The translations under genes were made by a program, and so were the position numbers. The notes under the pieces were generated by a model that was not told the DNA's origin, made no database searches, and saw nothing but the letters and a program-made list of their open reading frames with translations. A stretch of 64,000 bases of DNA from Agathobacter sp. (GTDB lineage Bacteria > Bacillota > Clostridia > Lachnospirales > Lachnospiraceae), in NCBI GenBank assembly GCA_022772675.1, contig JALEZW010000071.1, positions 1-64,000 on the forward strand, written 5' to 3'. Shown in pieces: positions 55,121-63,670 of this stretch (within the stretch, counting starts at the first letter, position 1; the number at the start of each line of letters is the position of its first letter).

Positions 55121-56545
55121 CTAAAATTCATAACGAAGTACCGGTTTTCTTGCTGCCTGCACCTCATCCGGTCTTCGGATATAGGTCGTAACCGGAGCCT
55201 CATGCAATGCCTCAGGATTGGCTTTGGCTTTCTCGTAAATCTCACGGAATACAGCGATGACTTCGTCTAACGTTTCCCTGCTCTCGGTTTCTGTCGGCTC
55301 CACCATCAATGCCTCATGTACAATTAACGGGAAATACATGGTAGGCGGATGAATTCCGTAATCCAGAAGTGCTTTTGCAATATCCATGGCAGAAACCCCG
55401 ATTTCATGTTCCAATTTTTCTAAGGTCATGACAAACTCATGCATACAGGTCTCGTCATATGCCATCGGATAGATATCCTTTAATTTTTCCATCATGTAGT
55501 TGGCATTTAAAACTGCATTTTTGGATGCTGCCGGAATTCCCTCTTTTCCTAACATAAGTACATAGGTCAGCGCCTTTACCACCACAAGGAAATTTCCATA
55601 AAAAGTTCGTACACTGCCAATGGATTTTTCCGGAACCTTAAATGACAATTCTTCGGTTCCGGCTACCTGTCTGCCCGGCAGAAATTCCTGTAGAAAGGAT
55701 TTGCAGCCCACCGGGCCGCTGCCCGGGCCACCACATCCGTGAGGTGTGGAAAATGTCTTGTGCAGATTAATGTGAACCACATCAAATCCCATATCTCCCG
55801 GTCTTACCACACCCATGACTGCATTTAAATTTGCCCCGTCATAATAGGCAAGACCTCCTGCCTCATGGATAATGGATGTAATCTCCAGAATATTCTTATC
55901 AAACAGACCTACTGTGTTGGGATTGGTTAACATGAGTCCTGCAGTATCTTCCCCTGCCACCTCCCGCAGCTTATCAAGATCCACACAGCCATCCTCCCTG
56001 GAGGGAACGCTGACTACCGTAAATCCTGCCATGGCAGCACTGGCCGGATTCGTTCCATGGGCGGAATCCGGAACAATAATCTTGGTTCGTTTTTTGTCAT
56101 TTCTACTGTCGTGATAGGCCTTGATCAAAAGAAGACCTGTAAATTCTCCATGGGCACCGGCTGCCGGCTGAAATGTCATGGCATCCATACCTGTAATCTC
56201 ACATAACAGCTTCTCAGAAGTCTTAAGTACTTCCATGCAGCCCTGGACAGTATGCTCCGGCTGCAGTGGATGTATCCTTGTAAAGCCCTTTTGTGCTGCT
56301 GCCTCTTCATTTACTTTCGGATTATATTTCATGGTGCAGGAGCCCAGTGGATAAAATCCGTTATTGACACCATGTACCTCTTTTGCCAGTTCTGTATAAT
56401 GTCTGCTTAACTCATTCTCGGAAAGCTGTGGCAGATGAAGTGGTTTTTCTCTCTTTGGAGTGGAAATTTCCACCTGCGGTACATCACATTCCGGAAGTAT
56501 GGAGCACTGATTTCCTTTATTTCCTTTTTCAAATATTAATTTCAT
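55121..56545 (-). CDS. gcvPB: Glycine dehydrogenase (decarboxylating) subunit 2
   Basis: PLP-carrying subunit of the two-subunit P-protein, 474 residues. PLP lysine lies in DVVHINLHKTFSTPHGCGG, with the glycine-rich GSGPVG following; LGSCTMKYNPKVNE and QPAAGAHGEFTG are typical. The ATG at 56545 overlaps the gcvPA stop as ATGA, so the subunits are translationally coupled. The longer frame to 56617 lies within gcvPA. Confidence 0.97.
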   Translation of the reverse strand: MKLIFEKGNKGNQCSILPECDVPQVEISTPKREKPLHLPQLSENELSRHYTELAKEVHGVNNGFYPLGSCTMKYNPKVNEEAAAQKGFTRIHPLQPEHTVQGCMEVLKTSEKLLCEITGMDAMTFQPAAGAHGEFTGLLLIKAYHDSRNDKKRTKIIVPDSAHGTNPASAAMAGFTVVSVPSREDGCVDLDKLREVAGEDTAGLMLTNPNTVGLFDKNILEITSIIHEAGGLAYYDGANLNAVMGVVRPGDMGFDVVHINLHKTFSTPHGCGGPGSGPVGCKSFLQEFLPGRQVAGTEELSFKVPEKSIGSVRTFYGNFLVVVKALTYVLMLGKEGIPAASKNAVLNANYMMEKLKDIYPMAYDETCMHEFVMTLEKLEHEIGVSAMDIAKALLDYGIHPPTMYFPLIVHEALMVEPTETESRETLDEVIAVFREIYEKAKANPEALHEAPVTTYIRRPDEVQAARKPVLRYEF

Positions 56546-57858
56546 CCCTGACACACCTCCTTCACAATGGAAGCCACCTGATCCATCTCTTCTTTTGTGT
56601 TCTTTTCTGTTGCACACCAGAGAATCTCATATTCATTCAAAGGCAGTCCGCCTAAAATTCCCTTCTGTTCCAGTGCCTCTAAAATAACATCTGCTTTTAC
56701 ATCAGAAGTTGTGACAAATTCATGGAAATATGGCTGGTCATATTTGGGCTTTAAACCGGCTTTCTTTAATTCCCCCTGCAGATAATGGGCTTTGGATAAG
56801 CAAAGATTTGCAGCCTGCTTCATGCCTGCTTCCCCCATTGCTGCCATGTAAACACTGGCAGTCAGAGCGCAAAGTGCCTCATTGGAACAGATATTGCTGC
56901 TGGCTTTTTCTCTCCGGATATGCTGTTCCCTGGCCTGAAGAGTCAGTACGTAAGCACGTTTTCCTTCTTTATCTACGGTCTCTCCTACAATTCTGCCCGG
57001 AAGTTTCCGCATCATTTTCTCGGTAGATGCCATAAATCCAAGGTATGGTCCGCCAAAGGAAAGCTCCATGCCAAGGGGCTGGCCTTCTCCTACTGCAACA
57101 TCTGCTCCACATTCCGCAGGTGTTTTTAAAACCGCAAGTGCAATGGGATTGCAGCCCATAATATACTTAGCACCGGCTTCATGGGTAATCTCACCCAGAA
57201 CATCTGCGTCCTCGATATTGCCGTAATAATTGGGCTGCTGCATATAAAAGCATGCGCTGTCCTCTTTTAAAGCTGCCTTTAACGCCTCCTGATCGGTAAC
57301 CCCATCCTTTTCCGGAATCACCTCCACCTGAATGCCGTTTCCATAGCAATAGGTTTTGATCACAGTAAGGACCTGTGGATTTACAGTTTCCGATACAAAT
57401 GCCACATTTCTTTTTCTCTCCCTGCACATGGCAACTGCCTCTGCTGCCGCTGTCGCACCGTCATAGACAGAAGCGTTGGATACCGCCATACCGGTCAGTT
57501 CACAGATCATGGTCTGATATTCAAAGATAGACTGTAAAATACCCTGGCTGATTTCCGCCTGATAGGGTGTATAGGCTGTCAGAAATTCTTCTCTGTTTAC
57601 CACACTCCCTACAATTGCCGGAACATAATGGTTATATGCCCCCGCACCACGGAAGATGTGCTTAAAGATTTTATTCTTGTCTGCCAGCTCTTCCATCTTA
57701 TCCAATGCTTCCATCTCACTCAAACCGGATGGAAGATTTAATTCTTTTACCTTTACCTCCTGCGGAATATGGGAAAAAAGAGCATCAAAGCTGTCATAAC
57801 CGATTTCCGACAGCATTTCCTTTTGTACTTCCTCCGTATTACCAAGATAAGAGCCCAT
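56542..57858 (-). CDS. gcvPA: Glycine dehydrogenase (decarboxylating) subunit 1
   Basis: Partner subunit of the P-protein, 438 residues, decarboxylating glycine and passing aminomethyl to lipoyl-GcvH. The MGSYLGNTEEVQKEML opening, FRGAGAYNHYVPAIV, YTPYQAEISQGILQ and NASVYDGATAAAEA segments match GcvPA. ATG 57858 is eight bases after AAGGAGG; a GTG three codons earlier overlaps that site and is unlikely. It is 30 bases after gcvH. Confidence 0.97.
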   Translation of the reverse strand: MGSYLGNTEEVQKEMLSEIGYDSFDALFSHIPQEVKVKELNLPSGLSEMEALDKMEELADKNKIFKHIFRGAGAYNHYVPAIVGSVVNREEFLTAYTPYQAEISQGILQSIFEYQTMICELTGMAVSNASVYDGATAAAEAVAMCRERKRNVAFVSETVNPQVLTVIKTYCYGNGIQVEVIPEKDGVTDQEALKAALKEDSACFYMQQPNYYGNIEDADVLGEITHEAGAKYIMGCNPIALAVLKTPAECGADVAVGEGQPLGMELSFGGPYLGFMASTEKMMRKLPGRIVGETVDKEGKRAYVLTLQAREQHIRREKASSNICSNEALCALTASVYMAAMGEAGMKQAANLCLSKAHYLQGELKKAGLKPKYDQPYFHEFVTTSDVKADVILEALEQKGILGGLPLNEYEILWCATEKNTKEEMDQVASIVKEVCQG

Positions 57859-57888
57859 ATGTTTCACCTCCTTGTTGGATCATTTCCT

Positions 57889-58272
57889 CTACTCTTCTTC
57901 ACTCTCGGTAAATTTCTCATAAGTTTCCGCGTCCATCAGATCCTCTGTCTCAGTAATATTCTCTACCTTGATAAACCAGGAATCATATGGATTTTCATTA
58001 ATCTGTTCCGGAGCATCCAAAAGTTCTTCATTCACCTCTGCAACCACGCCGGACACCGGTGAGAAAATATCAGAAACTGCCTTAACGGACTCTACATCTG
58101 CAAATTCCTTTCCTGCAGTTACTTCATCCCCCTCCTCCGGAAGATTGACAAATACGATTCCTCCCAGAGAGTTCTGTGCGAAATCGCTGATTCCGATCAG
58201 TGCTGTGCTCTCATCTAAAAACTTTACCCATTCATGTGACTTTCTGTACTTTAATTCTGTTGGATATTTCAT
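57889..58272 (-). CDS. gcvH: Glycine cleavage system H protein
   Basis: Lipoyl carrier that shuttles the aminomethyl group between P, T and L proteins. At 127 residues it is full length; the lipoylated Lys64 lies in ADVESVKAVSDIF, and KYRKSHEWVK and GISDFAQNSLG are typical of GcvH. The C-terminus is acidic. It needs lipoate attached by the LplA/LipA enzymes encoded divergently a few kilobases away. Confidence 0.97.
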   Translation of the reverse strand: MKYPTELKYRKSHEWVKFLDESTALIGISDFAQNSLGGIVFVNLPEEGDEVTAGKEFADVESVKAVSDIFSPVSGVVAEVNEELLDAPEQINENPYDSWFIKVENITETEDLMDAETYEKFTESEEE

Positions 58273-58384
58273 AATCTTTTTCCTCTTTTCTTTCTATTTT
58301 TTATTTTAATTGTTTCTGTTTCTACCTATATTAAATATTAAAGTGTGAAGGTATCATTTCTATTTCTGCCACCCAACCTGTATC

Positions 58385-59479
58385 TTACTGTGGCTGTCCC
58401 TTCTTATAAAATGGCAGCGGTACAATCTCAGCCTCAATCCTTCTGCCTCTTACATCTGCCTCGACTTTTGTTCCAATCTCTGTGTGGTCAATATCCAAAA
58501 GAGCCATAGCAATGGGATAGCCAAGATATGGACAATGGGTTCCGGATGTGGTATGACCGATTTCTTTCCCATCACAATAAACAGTTTCATGTTCTCTGAT
58601 AATGCCCCTGCCGGTTACCTTTAATCCCACACGCTTTCTTGTGAGAGGTCCCTTTGCTTCAATGGCATCTTTTCCGATAAACTCCTCCTTGTTCATCTTC
58701 ACGAATATCCCAAGGCCTGCTTCCAATGGAGTAACCGTGTCATCCATCTCATGTCCATATAATGGCATGGCCGCTTCCAGCCTTAAGGTATCTCTGGCCC
58801 CCAGTCCGCAGGGAAACAGTCCTTCCTCTTTTCCTGCCTCTAAAAGAAGCTCCCACATCTTTGGTGCCTCCTCTGCTGCCAGATACAATTCAAATCCATT
58901 TTCTCCGGTGTATCCGGTTTTGGAAATAATACATTCCATATCATCAATCTTACGTCGGAAGGTTGCACTGTAATATTTCACCGGAATGTCCTCTTCCTTT
59001 GCAACCTTTTTTAACACTTCCAGTGCCTTAGGTCCCTGTAACGCAATCTGTGCCACCTGATCGGAAATGTCCTTAATCTCCACATCTCCAAACACATGAT
59101 TTTTGATCCATTCGTAATCTTTGTCCTTATTTGCGGCATTTACTACAATCAGATAATGTTCTTCCCGTACCTTATAGACAATCAGATCGTCTACCACGCC
59201 GCCTTCCTCGTTACACATGGGGCTGTAACGGGCCTGTCCGTCATACATGGTTGTATAGTCGTTGGTCAGCAGATGATTTAAATTCTTTACCGCATCCTTT
59301 CCGATGCAGGTAATTTCTCCCATATGGGATACATCGAACAGGCCGCAGGCTGTACGGACTGCCATATGTTCCTTAATCACTCCCGTTTCATACTGTACCG
59401 GAAGCAGATATCCTGCAAACGGCACAATCTTCCCTTTGTACTTGACATGTGTTTCATAAAGTGGTGTTTTCAGTTCCAT
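58385..59479 (-). CDS. gcvT: Glycine cleavage system aminomethyltransferase (T protein)
   Basis: Transfers the methylene group from aminomethyl-lipoyl-GcvH to tetrahydrofolate and releases ammonia. The 364 residues match GcvT: TPLYETHVKYKGKIVPFAGY, FDVSHMGEI, GYTGENGFELYL, GARDTLRLEAAMPLYGHEM and a C-terminal HTTSGTHCPYLG. ATG 59479 is eight bases after AAAGGAG; the frame extends to 59566 but the added residues are not family-like. First gene of gcvT-gcvH-gcvPA-gcvPB-lpdA-glyA, directly after the glycine riboswitch. Confidence 0.97.
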   Translation of the reverse strand: MELKTPLYETHVKYKGKIVPFAGYLLPVQYETGVIKEHMAVRTACGLFDVSHMGEITCIGKDAVKNLNHLLTNDYTTMYDGQARYSPMCNEEGGVVDDLIVYKVREEHYLIVVNAANKDKDYEWIKNHVFGDVEIKDISDQVAQIALQGPKALEVLKKVAKEEDIPVKYYSATFRRKIDDMECIISKTGYTGENGFELYLAAEEAPKMWELLLEAGKEEGLFPCGLGARDTLRLEAAMPLYGHEMDDTVTPLEAGLGIFVKMNKEEFIGKDAIEAKGPLTRKRVGLKVTGRGIIREHETVYCDGKEIGHTTSGTHCPYLGYPIAMALLDIDHTEIGTKVEADVRGRRIEAEIVPLPFYKKGQPQ

Positions 59480-59553
59480 CGCTTGTTCTCCTTTCTTTTT
59501 TTGTTTCTGTTTTTGACTCAATCCATAGTCTCTGCCATAACATTCCGTGCAAT

Positions 59554-59600
59554 AAAAAGAGCGCATAAATAAACACAGTATCTGCTTATTTATGCGCTCT
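59554..59600 (-). terminator. Glycine riboswitch expression-platform terminator
   Basis: Perfect 15-base-pair stem (59558-59572 with 59586-59600) and T5 on the minus strand. Its 5' arm shares bases with the last conserved strand of aptamer 2 (GGACAGAGC), so glycine binding should pull that strand away and allow readthrough into gcvT, as in Bacillus. Confidence 0.92.
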
Positions 59601-59785
59601 GTCCTGAAACCTGAAATATTGTTCTTCCCAACCTGCCGATTCCACAGGGCATGGAAAGTTTGATTCTTTGGTGCCCCTTTGCTCTCCAGAGTGTCGTCAA
59701 AATATGGTCCTTCTGCCTGAGAGTTTCTTGCTTTTCCCCTTCGGCGTTACAACAGCCCATGTAATCTCTCCCATATTTTTCAGTC
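59594..59785 (-). ncRNA. Tandem glycine riboswitch
   Basis: On the minus strand aptamer 1 (about 59785-59699) shows GGGAGAG, GCCGAAGGGG, ACTCTCAGGCAGAAGGAC and a P1 helix of AAAATATGG with its complement. The CTGGAGAGC block then begins aptamer 2 (to about 59594), with CACCAAAG, AAAC and TTTCAGG followed by CAGGACAGAGC. The CACCAAAG form of aptamer 2 is the same as that of the Bacillus subtilis gcvT riboswitch, so it is not degenerate. Glycine should turn on the cleavage operon. A terminator and gcvT follow. Confidence 0.95.
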
Positions 59786-59827
59786 GACCTATGAAATTGT
59801 CAAAATTCGAAAACAAATCTTGAGTGA

Positions 59828-59856
59828 ATATTAGCACAGGTTTTTTAATCCGTCAA
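59828..59856 (-). promoter_or_regulatory. Promoter of the glycine riboswitch-gcv operon
   Basis: On the minus strand TTGACG (59856-59851), 17 bases, TAATAT (59833-59828). Transcription begins near 59821, about 36 bases before aptamer 1. Confidence 0.8.
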
Positions 59857-59880
59857 CTAATTTTTTAAAATAATTTTCTG

Positions 59881-59909
59881 TTGACAAAACAAACTGCCAA
59901 TGCTATTAT
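59881..59909 (+). promoter_or_regulatory. Promoter of the membrane pair-lplA-lipA operon
   Basis: Consensus TTGACA (59881-59886), 17 bases, TATTAT (59904-59909), preceded by TGC as an extended -10. It is divergent from the gcv promoter, with the two -35 boxes only 24 bases apart. Transcription starts near 59916. Confidence 0.8.
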
Positions 59910-59922
59910 GCCAACAGGCAAA

Positions 59923-59958
59923 GGCGCTCCCCGTTCAAGGAGCGTCTTTTTTATTTTT
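59923..59958 (+). terminator. Intrinsic terminator in the operon leader (possible attenuator)
   Basis: GC-rich eight-base-pair stem (59923-59930 with 59939-59946, one G-U) followed by T6, A, T6. It lies within about ten bases of the predicted start of its own promoter, and no plus-strand gene lies upstream for it to end, so it probably attenuates this operon or makes a very short RNA. Confidence 0.75.
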
Positions 59959-59991
59959 TGGGCTGAGCAAACAAAAGAAGGAGGTACATTA

Positions 59992-60012
59992 ATGGAAACG
60001 AAAACTGCATAG
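59992..60012 (+). CDS. Six-codon mini-ORF in the operon leader
   Basis: ATG at 59992 follows a strong AGGAGG (59979-59984) by seven bases and encodes Met-Glu-Thr-Lys-Thr-Ala then TAG. It ends 54 bases before the DUF5058 gene. It may be a translated leader peptide or the remnant of a deleted gene. No codon run points to a particular amino acid, so ordinary amino-acid attenuation is unlikely. Confidence 0.4.
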   Translation: METKTA

Positions 60013-60066
60013 TAATTTTACTGTTATATCATGAAACAAAAAACAAAGAGAGAGAGGTAAAATCTT

Positions 60067-60786
60067 ATGACTACAATGAAAGACATTATTTCAAGTCCTT
60101 TACTGCTTATTCTGGTGGCAATCGGACTCATCTACATTGTGATATTTTCACTGATTCATTTAAAAAAATCCTATTCCCGATGTATCGAAATGGGAATTAC
60201 AAAAGAGGATCTTAAAAAAGTAATCAAATCCAGCATCGTATTTTCCATCGTCCCCAGCTTATCTATCGTTGTTGGATTATTTGCACTGATTTCCGTTCTG
60301 GGGGTTGTATGGTCCTGGTGGCGGCTTTCTGTAATCGGTTCCCTTTCCTATGAATCTTTAATTTCCAGCAGTGTTGCATCCGCTCTTAAATTTTCATCAG
60401 CTGCCGAAATGTTAGAGAAGGCAACCGGAAGCCAGTTCGGTGTTGTTATGATCTTAATGAGCATCGGTATGTTAAGTGGTTTCTTCATTTTAATCCCTCT
60501 GGGCAAAAAATTATCCATGAGTGTCAGCAAATCTGAAAACTCCAGCAGCTGGAAATATGTATTAAGCGGCACCTTCATGCTCTGCCTGTTTGCCGTTTAC
60601 ATTCCGGTTCTTCTAATCGGTGATACCGTCCAGGCAGCTGTTATGATCACCGGTCTTGTCATTGCCGTTGCCCTTGGCATACTGGCCTCCAAACCAAAGC
60701 TCCGGTGGTTAAGTGAATTTATTATGGCATTTTCCATGATTGGCGGTATGATCTCCTCCGTCTTCTGGGCAAAATTATTTCTGTAA
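60067..60786 (+). CDS. DUF5058 family membrane protein
   Basis: Multi-pass membrane protein of 239 residues with about seven helices; family DUF5058, function unknown. A cytosolic charged loop (LKKSYSRCIEMGITKEDLKK) follows the first helix, then SIVFSIVPSLSIVVGLFAL, VWSWWRLSVIGSLSYE and PLGKKLSMS. GAGAGAGG precedes the ATG. It is the first full gene of the operon with a membrane partner, lplA, a lipoyl protein and lipA, opposite the glycine cleavage operon. A transporter role for a small substrate such as glycine, serine or lipoate is inferred from context only. Confidence 0.8.
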   Translation: MTTMKDIISSPLLLILVAIGLIYIVIFSLIHLKKSYSRCIEMGITKEDLKKVIKSSIVFSIVPSLSIVVGLFALISVLGVVWSWWRLSVIGSLSYESLISSSVASALKFSSAAEMLEKATGSQFGVVMILMSIGMLSGFFILIPLGKKLSMSVSKSENSSSWKYVLSGTFMLCLFAVYIPVLLIGDTVQAAVMITGLVIAVALGILASKPKLRWLSEFIMAFSMIGGMISSVFWAKLFL

Positions 60787-60819
60787 ATTCTAAAACGTTT
60801 TCGAAAGGAGAATGTAATT

Positions 60820-61590
60820 ATGAGTAAAAAAAATAAACAGACAATCGTCATGGATCCCTTTCAGGCATGGTGTCACAAATGGAGCCGGATCGGTACTGTA
60901 ATTATGTTAGCTTATATGGTGGCACTGCCATTTATCGTTTTAGCTTATTATCACTGTATTCCATCCTTCGGGGAGGTTATCAATCTGTCCACCATCAGTA
61001 TTCTGATGATTTATATTCCGGTAGGAATCTCCGAGGCCTTAAGCTATACTCCAATCCTTGGTTCTTCTACATACCTGACATTCTTAACCGGTAATATCAT
61101 GAACTTAAAACTCCCGGTTGCCGTAAATGCCATGAAGCTGGCAAAAAAGGAAGCCAACACACCGGAAGGCGAAGCAATTTCCTGCGTTGCCGTATCCGTA
61201 TCTTCCATTATGACTGTCATTATCCTGGCGCTGGCAGCCCTCTTAAGCAGCTGGATCAGCCCGGTATTTGAGCTGCCGGCAGTAAAGACAGCCTCCAACT
61301 ACCTGATTCCTGCCCTGTTCGGTTCTCTTACATTAGGACTGTTCTCAAGCACAAAAGCCGGCAAAAAGGTCGTAAAAAATGGTATTGCCGGTGTTATTCC
61401 GGTACTGATCATCGTAGCCCTGCTGGCACTTTTCGTCCGTATTACAAGTGGCGGCTCCTTATTTGGAATGATTGGATTCTTAATTCTTTTCATGCTTCCG
61501 GTAGCCATCATTTCTTCCCGTATTATGTGGAAAAAGGGAATTATCAAAGTTGTTGACAATGAAGAAACTACATCGGAAGAAAAACAGTAA
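60820..61590 (+). CDS. Uncharacterised multi-pass membrane protein, DUF5058 partner
   Basis: Membrane protein of 256 residues with about seven helices and a charged cytosolic tail (VVDNEETTSEEKQ). I do not recognise the family with confidence. Conserved-looking polar spots inside helices are IYIPVGISEALSYTP and LGSSTYLTFLTGN, of the kind that could bind substrate. Thirty-three bases separate it from the DUF5058 gene and the two share size and topology, so they probably form a two-subunit carrier or a membrane complex. AAAGGAG lies before the ATG. Confidence 0.75.
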   Translation: MSKKNKQTIVMDPFQAWCHKWSRIGTVIMLAYMVALPFIVLAYYHCIPSFGEVINLSTISILMIYIPVGISEALSYTPILGSSTYLTFLTGNIMNLKLPVAVNAMKLAKKEANTPEGEAISCVAVSVSSIMTVIILALAALLSSWISPVFELPAVKTASNYLIPALFGSLTLGLFSSTKAGKKVVKNGIAGVIPVLIIVALLALFVRITSGGSLFGMIGFLILFMLPVAIISSRIMWKKGIIKVVDNEETTSEEKQ

Positions 61591-61617
61591 TCTGACACAC
61601 GTGATCTGGAGGATTTC

Positions 61618-62538
61618 ATGAAATATATTGAGTTAGACAGCCATGACATTTTTCAAAACCTTGCTGCAGAAGAATATATTTTGCATCACTTTACCGACGA
61701 TACATACCTTCTGCTGTACCGGAATGACGATGCCATTGTATTGGGCAAATACCAGAATATTTATCAGGAAATCAATGTTCCTGCTGTGGAAACCGCCGGT
61801 ATCAGAATCGCAAGACGTATTACCGGCGGGGGAACAGTTTTTCATGATAATGGGAATCTGAATTATTCCTTTATTGCAGAAAATGATAAAAACCGTTCTG
61901 TAAGCTATGATGATTTCCTTTTTCCTGTCATCGATGCCCTGCGGGCTATGGGAATCGAGGCAGAAAAACGAAACGTCTGTGACATTGCTATCGGAGATTA
62001 TAAAATTTCCGGCAATGCCCAGTGCGTTTGCGGAAACCGGGTTTTGCACCACGGAACACTGCTGTTTGATACCGATATGAAAAAACTCCATCACCTGTTA
62101 ACTCCCACAGATGCAGTCCTGGAATCAAAGGCTGTTGCCTCTGTTCCTTCTCCTGTGACAAATATCAGAGAGCATTTAGCGGATTCCTCTATGACAATGG
62201 AAGAGTTTCAATCCGCACTGCTCTCCCATATCTTTCCCTCCGGCATTACACGCCGGGAGCTGACCGGAGAAGACAAAAAACAAATTCTTCAACTGGCGGA
62301 GGAAAAATATTGTACCTGGGAGTGGAACTGTGGAAAACCCCCCCGTTTTACTCTGCACCGGGACAATATGAATCTATCGGTGGAACATGGAATCATTACA
62401 TACTGCCACATTCCTTTCCTGTCTCCGGAAGCTTCTAAGGCACTGTCCGGCCAGCGTTATGGATATCAGAATCTTCTGCATGTCCTGTCTTCATTTTATG
62501 GAAAAGATACAGAATCGATGGTAAAAAAATTATTTTAA
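61618..62538 (+). CDS. lplA: Lipoate-protein ligase
   Basis: Activates lipoate with ATP and attaches it to lysines of GcvH or other lipoyl domains. The 306 residues have LLLYRNDDAIVLGKYQN, the lipoate-binding ARRITGGGTVFHDNGNLNYS loop and the catalytic lysine in GDYKISGNAQ. A C-terminal accessory domain (about 215-306) is present. GGAGG precedes the ATG by seven bases. Fourth gene of the operon if the mini-ORF counts, 27 bases after the membrane partner. Confidence 0.93.
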   Translation: MKYIELDSHDIFQNLAAEEYILHHFTDDTYLLLYRNDDAIVLGKYQNIYQEINVPAVETAGIRIARRITGGGTVFHDNGNLNYSFIAENDKNRSVSYDDFLFPVIDALRAMGIEAEKRNVCDIAIGDYKISGNAQCVCGNRVLHHGTLLFDTDMKKLHHLLTPTDAVLESKAVASVPSPVTNIREHLADSSMTMEEFQSALLSHIFPSGITRRELTGEDKKQILQLAEEKYCTWEWNCGKPPRFTLHRDNMNLSVEHGIITYCHIPFLSPEASKALSGQRYGYQNLLHVLSSFYGKDTESMVKKLF

Positions 62539-62554
62539 GAAAGGATCCCACATT

Positions 62555-62797
62555 ATGGATAAGGTTATCACTATGCCAAAGCTGTCAGCCGATATGAAAA
62601 AAGGTGTTTTGGCAGCCTGGGCTAAGCAAAAGGGCGACAGGGTTAAAAAGGGAGATGTTCTCTATGAAGTCGAGTCTGCCAAGGTTGTCAGCGAAGTCGA
62701 ATCTACCGTAGACGGCATCCTGACAGAAGTGTATGTTGAAGAAGGCGATGAAGTAGATGCAGGCGCACCTGTTGCTGTCATCTGCTCCCCTCAGTAA
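62555..62797 (+). CDS. Free-standing lipoyl-domain protein
   Basis: Protein of 80 residues consisting only of an E2-type lipoyl/biotinyl domain. The modified lysine is Lys43 in VESAKVVSEVES, where dehydrogenase E2 domains usually have ETDKA. Opening ITMPKLSADMKKGVLAAW and end EGDEVDAGAPVAVICSPQ are typical of such domains. It has no catalytic or subunit-binding region, so it is a carrier only. Its place between lplA and lipA suggests that it is a lipoyl acceptor in its own right. It could be a relay or store of lipoyl groups, or serve an enzyme encoded elsewhere. Confidence 0.85.
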   Translation: MDKVITMPKLSADMKKGVLAAWAKQKGDRVKKGDVLYEVESAKVVSEVESTVDGILTEVYVEEGDEVDAGAPVAVICSPQ

Positions 62798-62809
62798 GGA
62801 GAATTTTTC

Positions 62810-63670
62810 ATGCAGGAACGAATGCCGGAATGGTTTAAAGTAAAGTACAATGAGGAAGCTGTAAAAGAGGTCAGTGAGCTCATGTCAAAATTAAAACTAA
62901 ATACTGTCTGCAAGGAGGCAAACTGCCCGAATCTGGGGGAATGTTTCCAGAAGCATACTGCAACCTTTATGATTCTAGGCAGCCAGTGCACCAGAAACTG
63001 CCGTTTTTGTAATGTTGTCCATGGAACTCCGGAGCCCGTGGATGAGAATGAGCCTATGCACGTTGCAGAAGCCGTAAGAGATTTAAAGCTTCGCCATGTA
63101 GTCATCACCCAGGTTACCCGGGATGATCTGCCGGACGGCGGTGCCGATCAGTTTGCAAAAGTAGTCTCTGCAATCCGAAGCCTCTGCCCGGAAGTAACCA
63201 TTGAAGTCCTGATCAGTGATATGAAAGGGGACAAAAATTCATTGGATACGGTAATCAATGCCCATCCGGAAGTCATAAACCACAATATTGAAACTGTAGC
63301 ACCTCTTTATGCTAAGGTTCGTCCGGAAGCTGATTATGAGAGAAGTCTTTCCGTCCTTCGCTATGTAAAGGAAAAAGACAGCTCTATCCTTACCAAAACC
63401 GGCATCATGCTGGGGCTGGGTGAAACGAAAGAACAGGTTTTAAAAACCATGGATGATGTCCTTGCAACAGGCTGTGACATTTTCACCATCGGTCAGTATC
63501 TTCGTCCTTCCCCCGCCCATGTGGAAATGAAAGAATATATTTCCCCGGAAATTTTTGCAGAATACAAAGAAATCGGTCTTAAAAAAGGCTTCCGCTATGT
63601 TGCCAGCTCCCCGCTGGTACGCAGCTCTTACCGTGCTGCCGAAGCTTTACAGTCAGGAGTGAAAGAATGA
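62810..63670 (+). CDS. lipA: Lipoyl synthase
   Basis: Radical SAM enzyme that inserts two sulfurs into octanoyl groups bound to carrier proteins. The 286 residues have the auxiliary cluster motif CKEANCPNLGEC, the radical SAM cluster CTRNCRFC and the C-terminal SSPLVRSSYRA serine ligand. AAGGAG precedes the ATG. It lies 12 bases after the lipoyl protein, and the following ligase-like gene overlaps its stop as ATGA. Confidence 0.96.
   Translation: MQERMPEWFKVKYNEEAVKEVSELMSKLKLNTVCKEANCPNLGECFQKHTATFMILGSQCTRNCRFCNVVHGTPEPVDENEPMHVAEAVRDLKLRHVVITQVTRDDLPDGGADQFAKVVSAIRSLCPEVTIEVLISDMKGDKNSLDTVINAHPEVINHNIETVAPLYAKVRPEADYERSLSVLRYVKEKDSSILTKTGIMLGLGETKEQVLKTMDDVLATGCDIFTIGQYLRPSPAHVEMKEYISPEIFAEYKEIGLKKGFRYVASSPLVRSSYRAAEALQSGVKE

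Noticed and set aside
59594-59698. Second glycine aptamer seemed degenerate because CCGAAGG reads CCAAAG
   Set aside because: The Bacillus gcvT riboswitch has the same CACCAAAG form in aptamer 2, so this is a normal tandem riboswitch.
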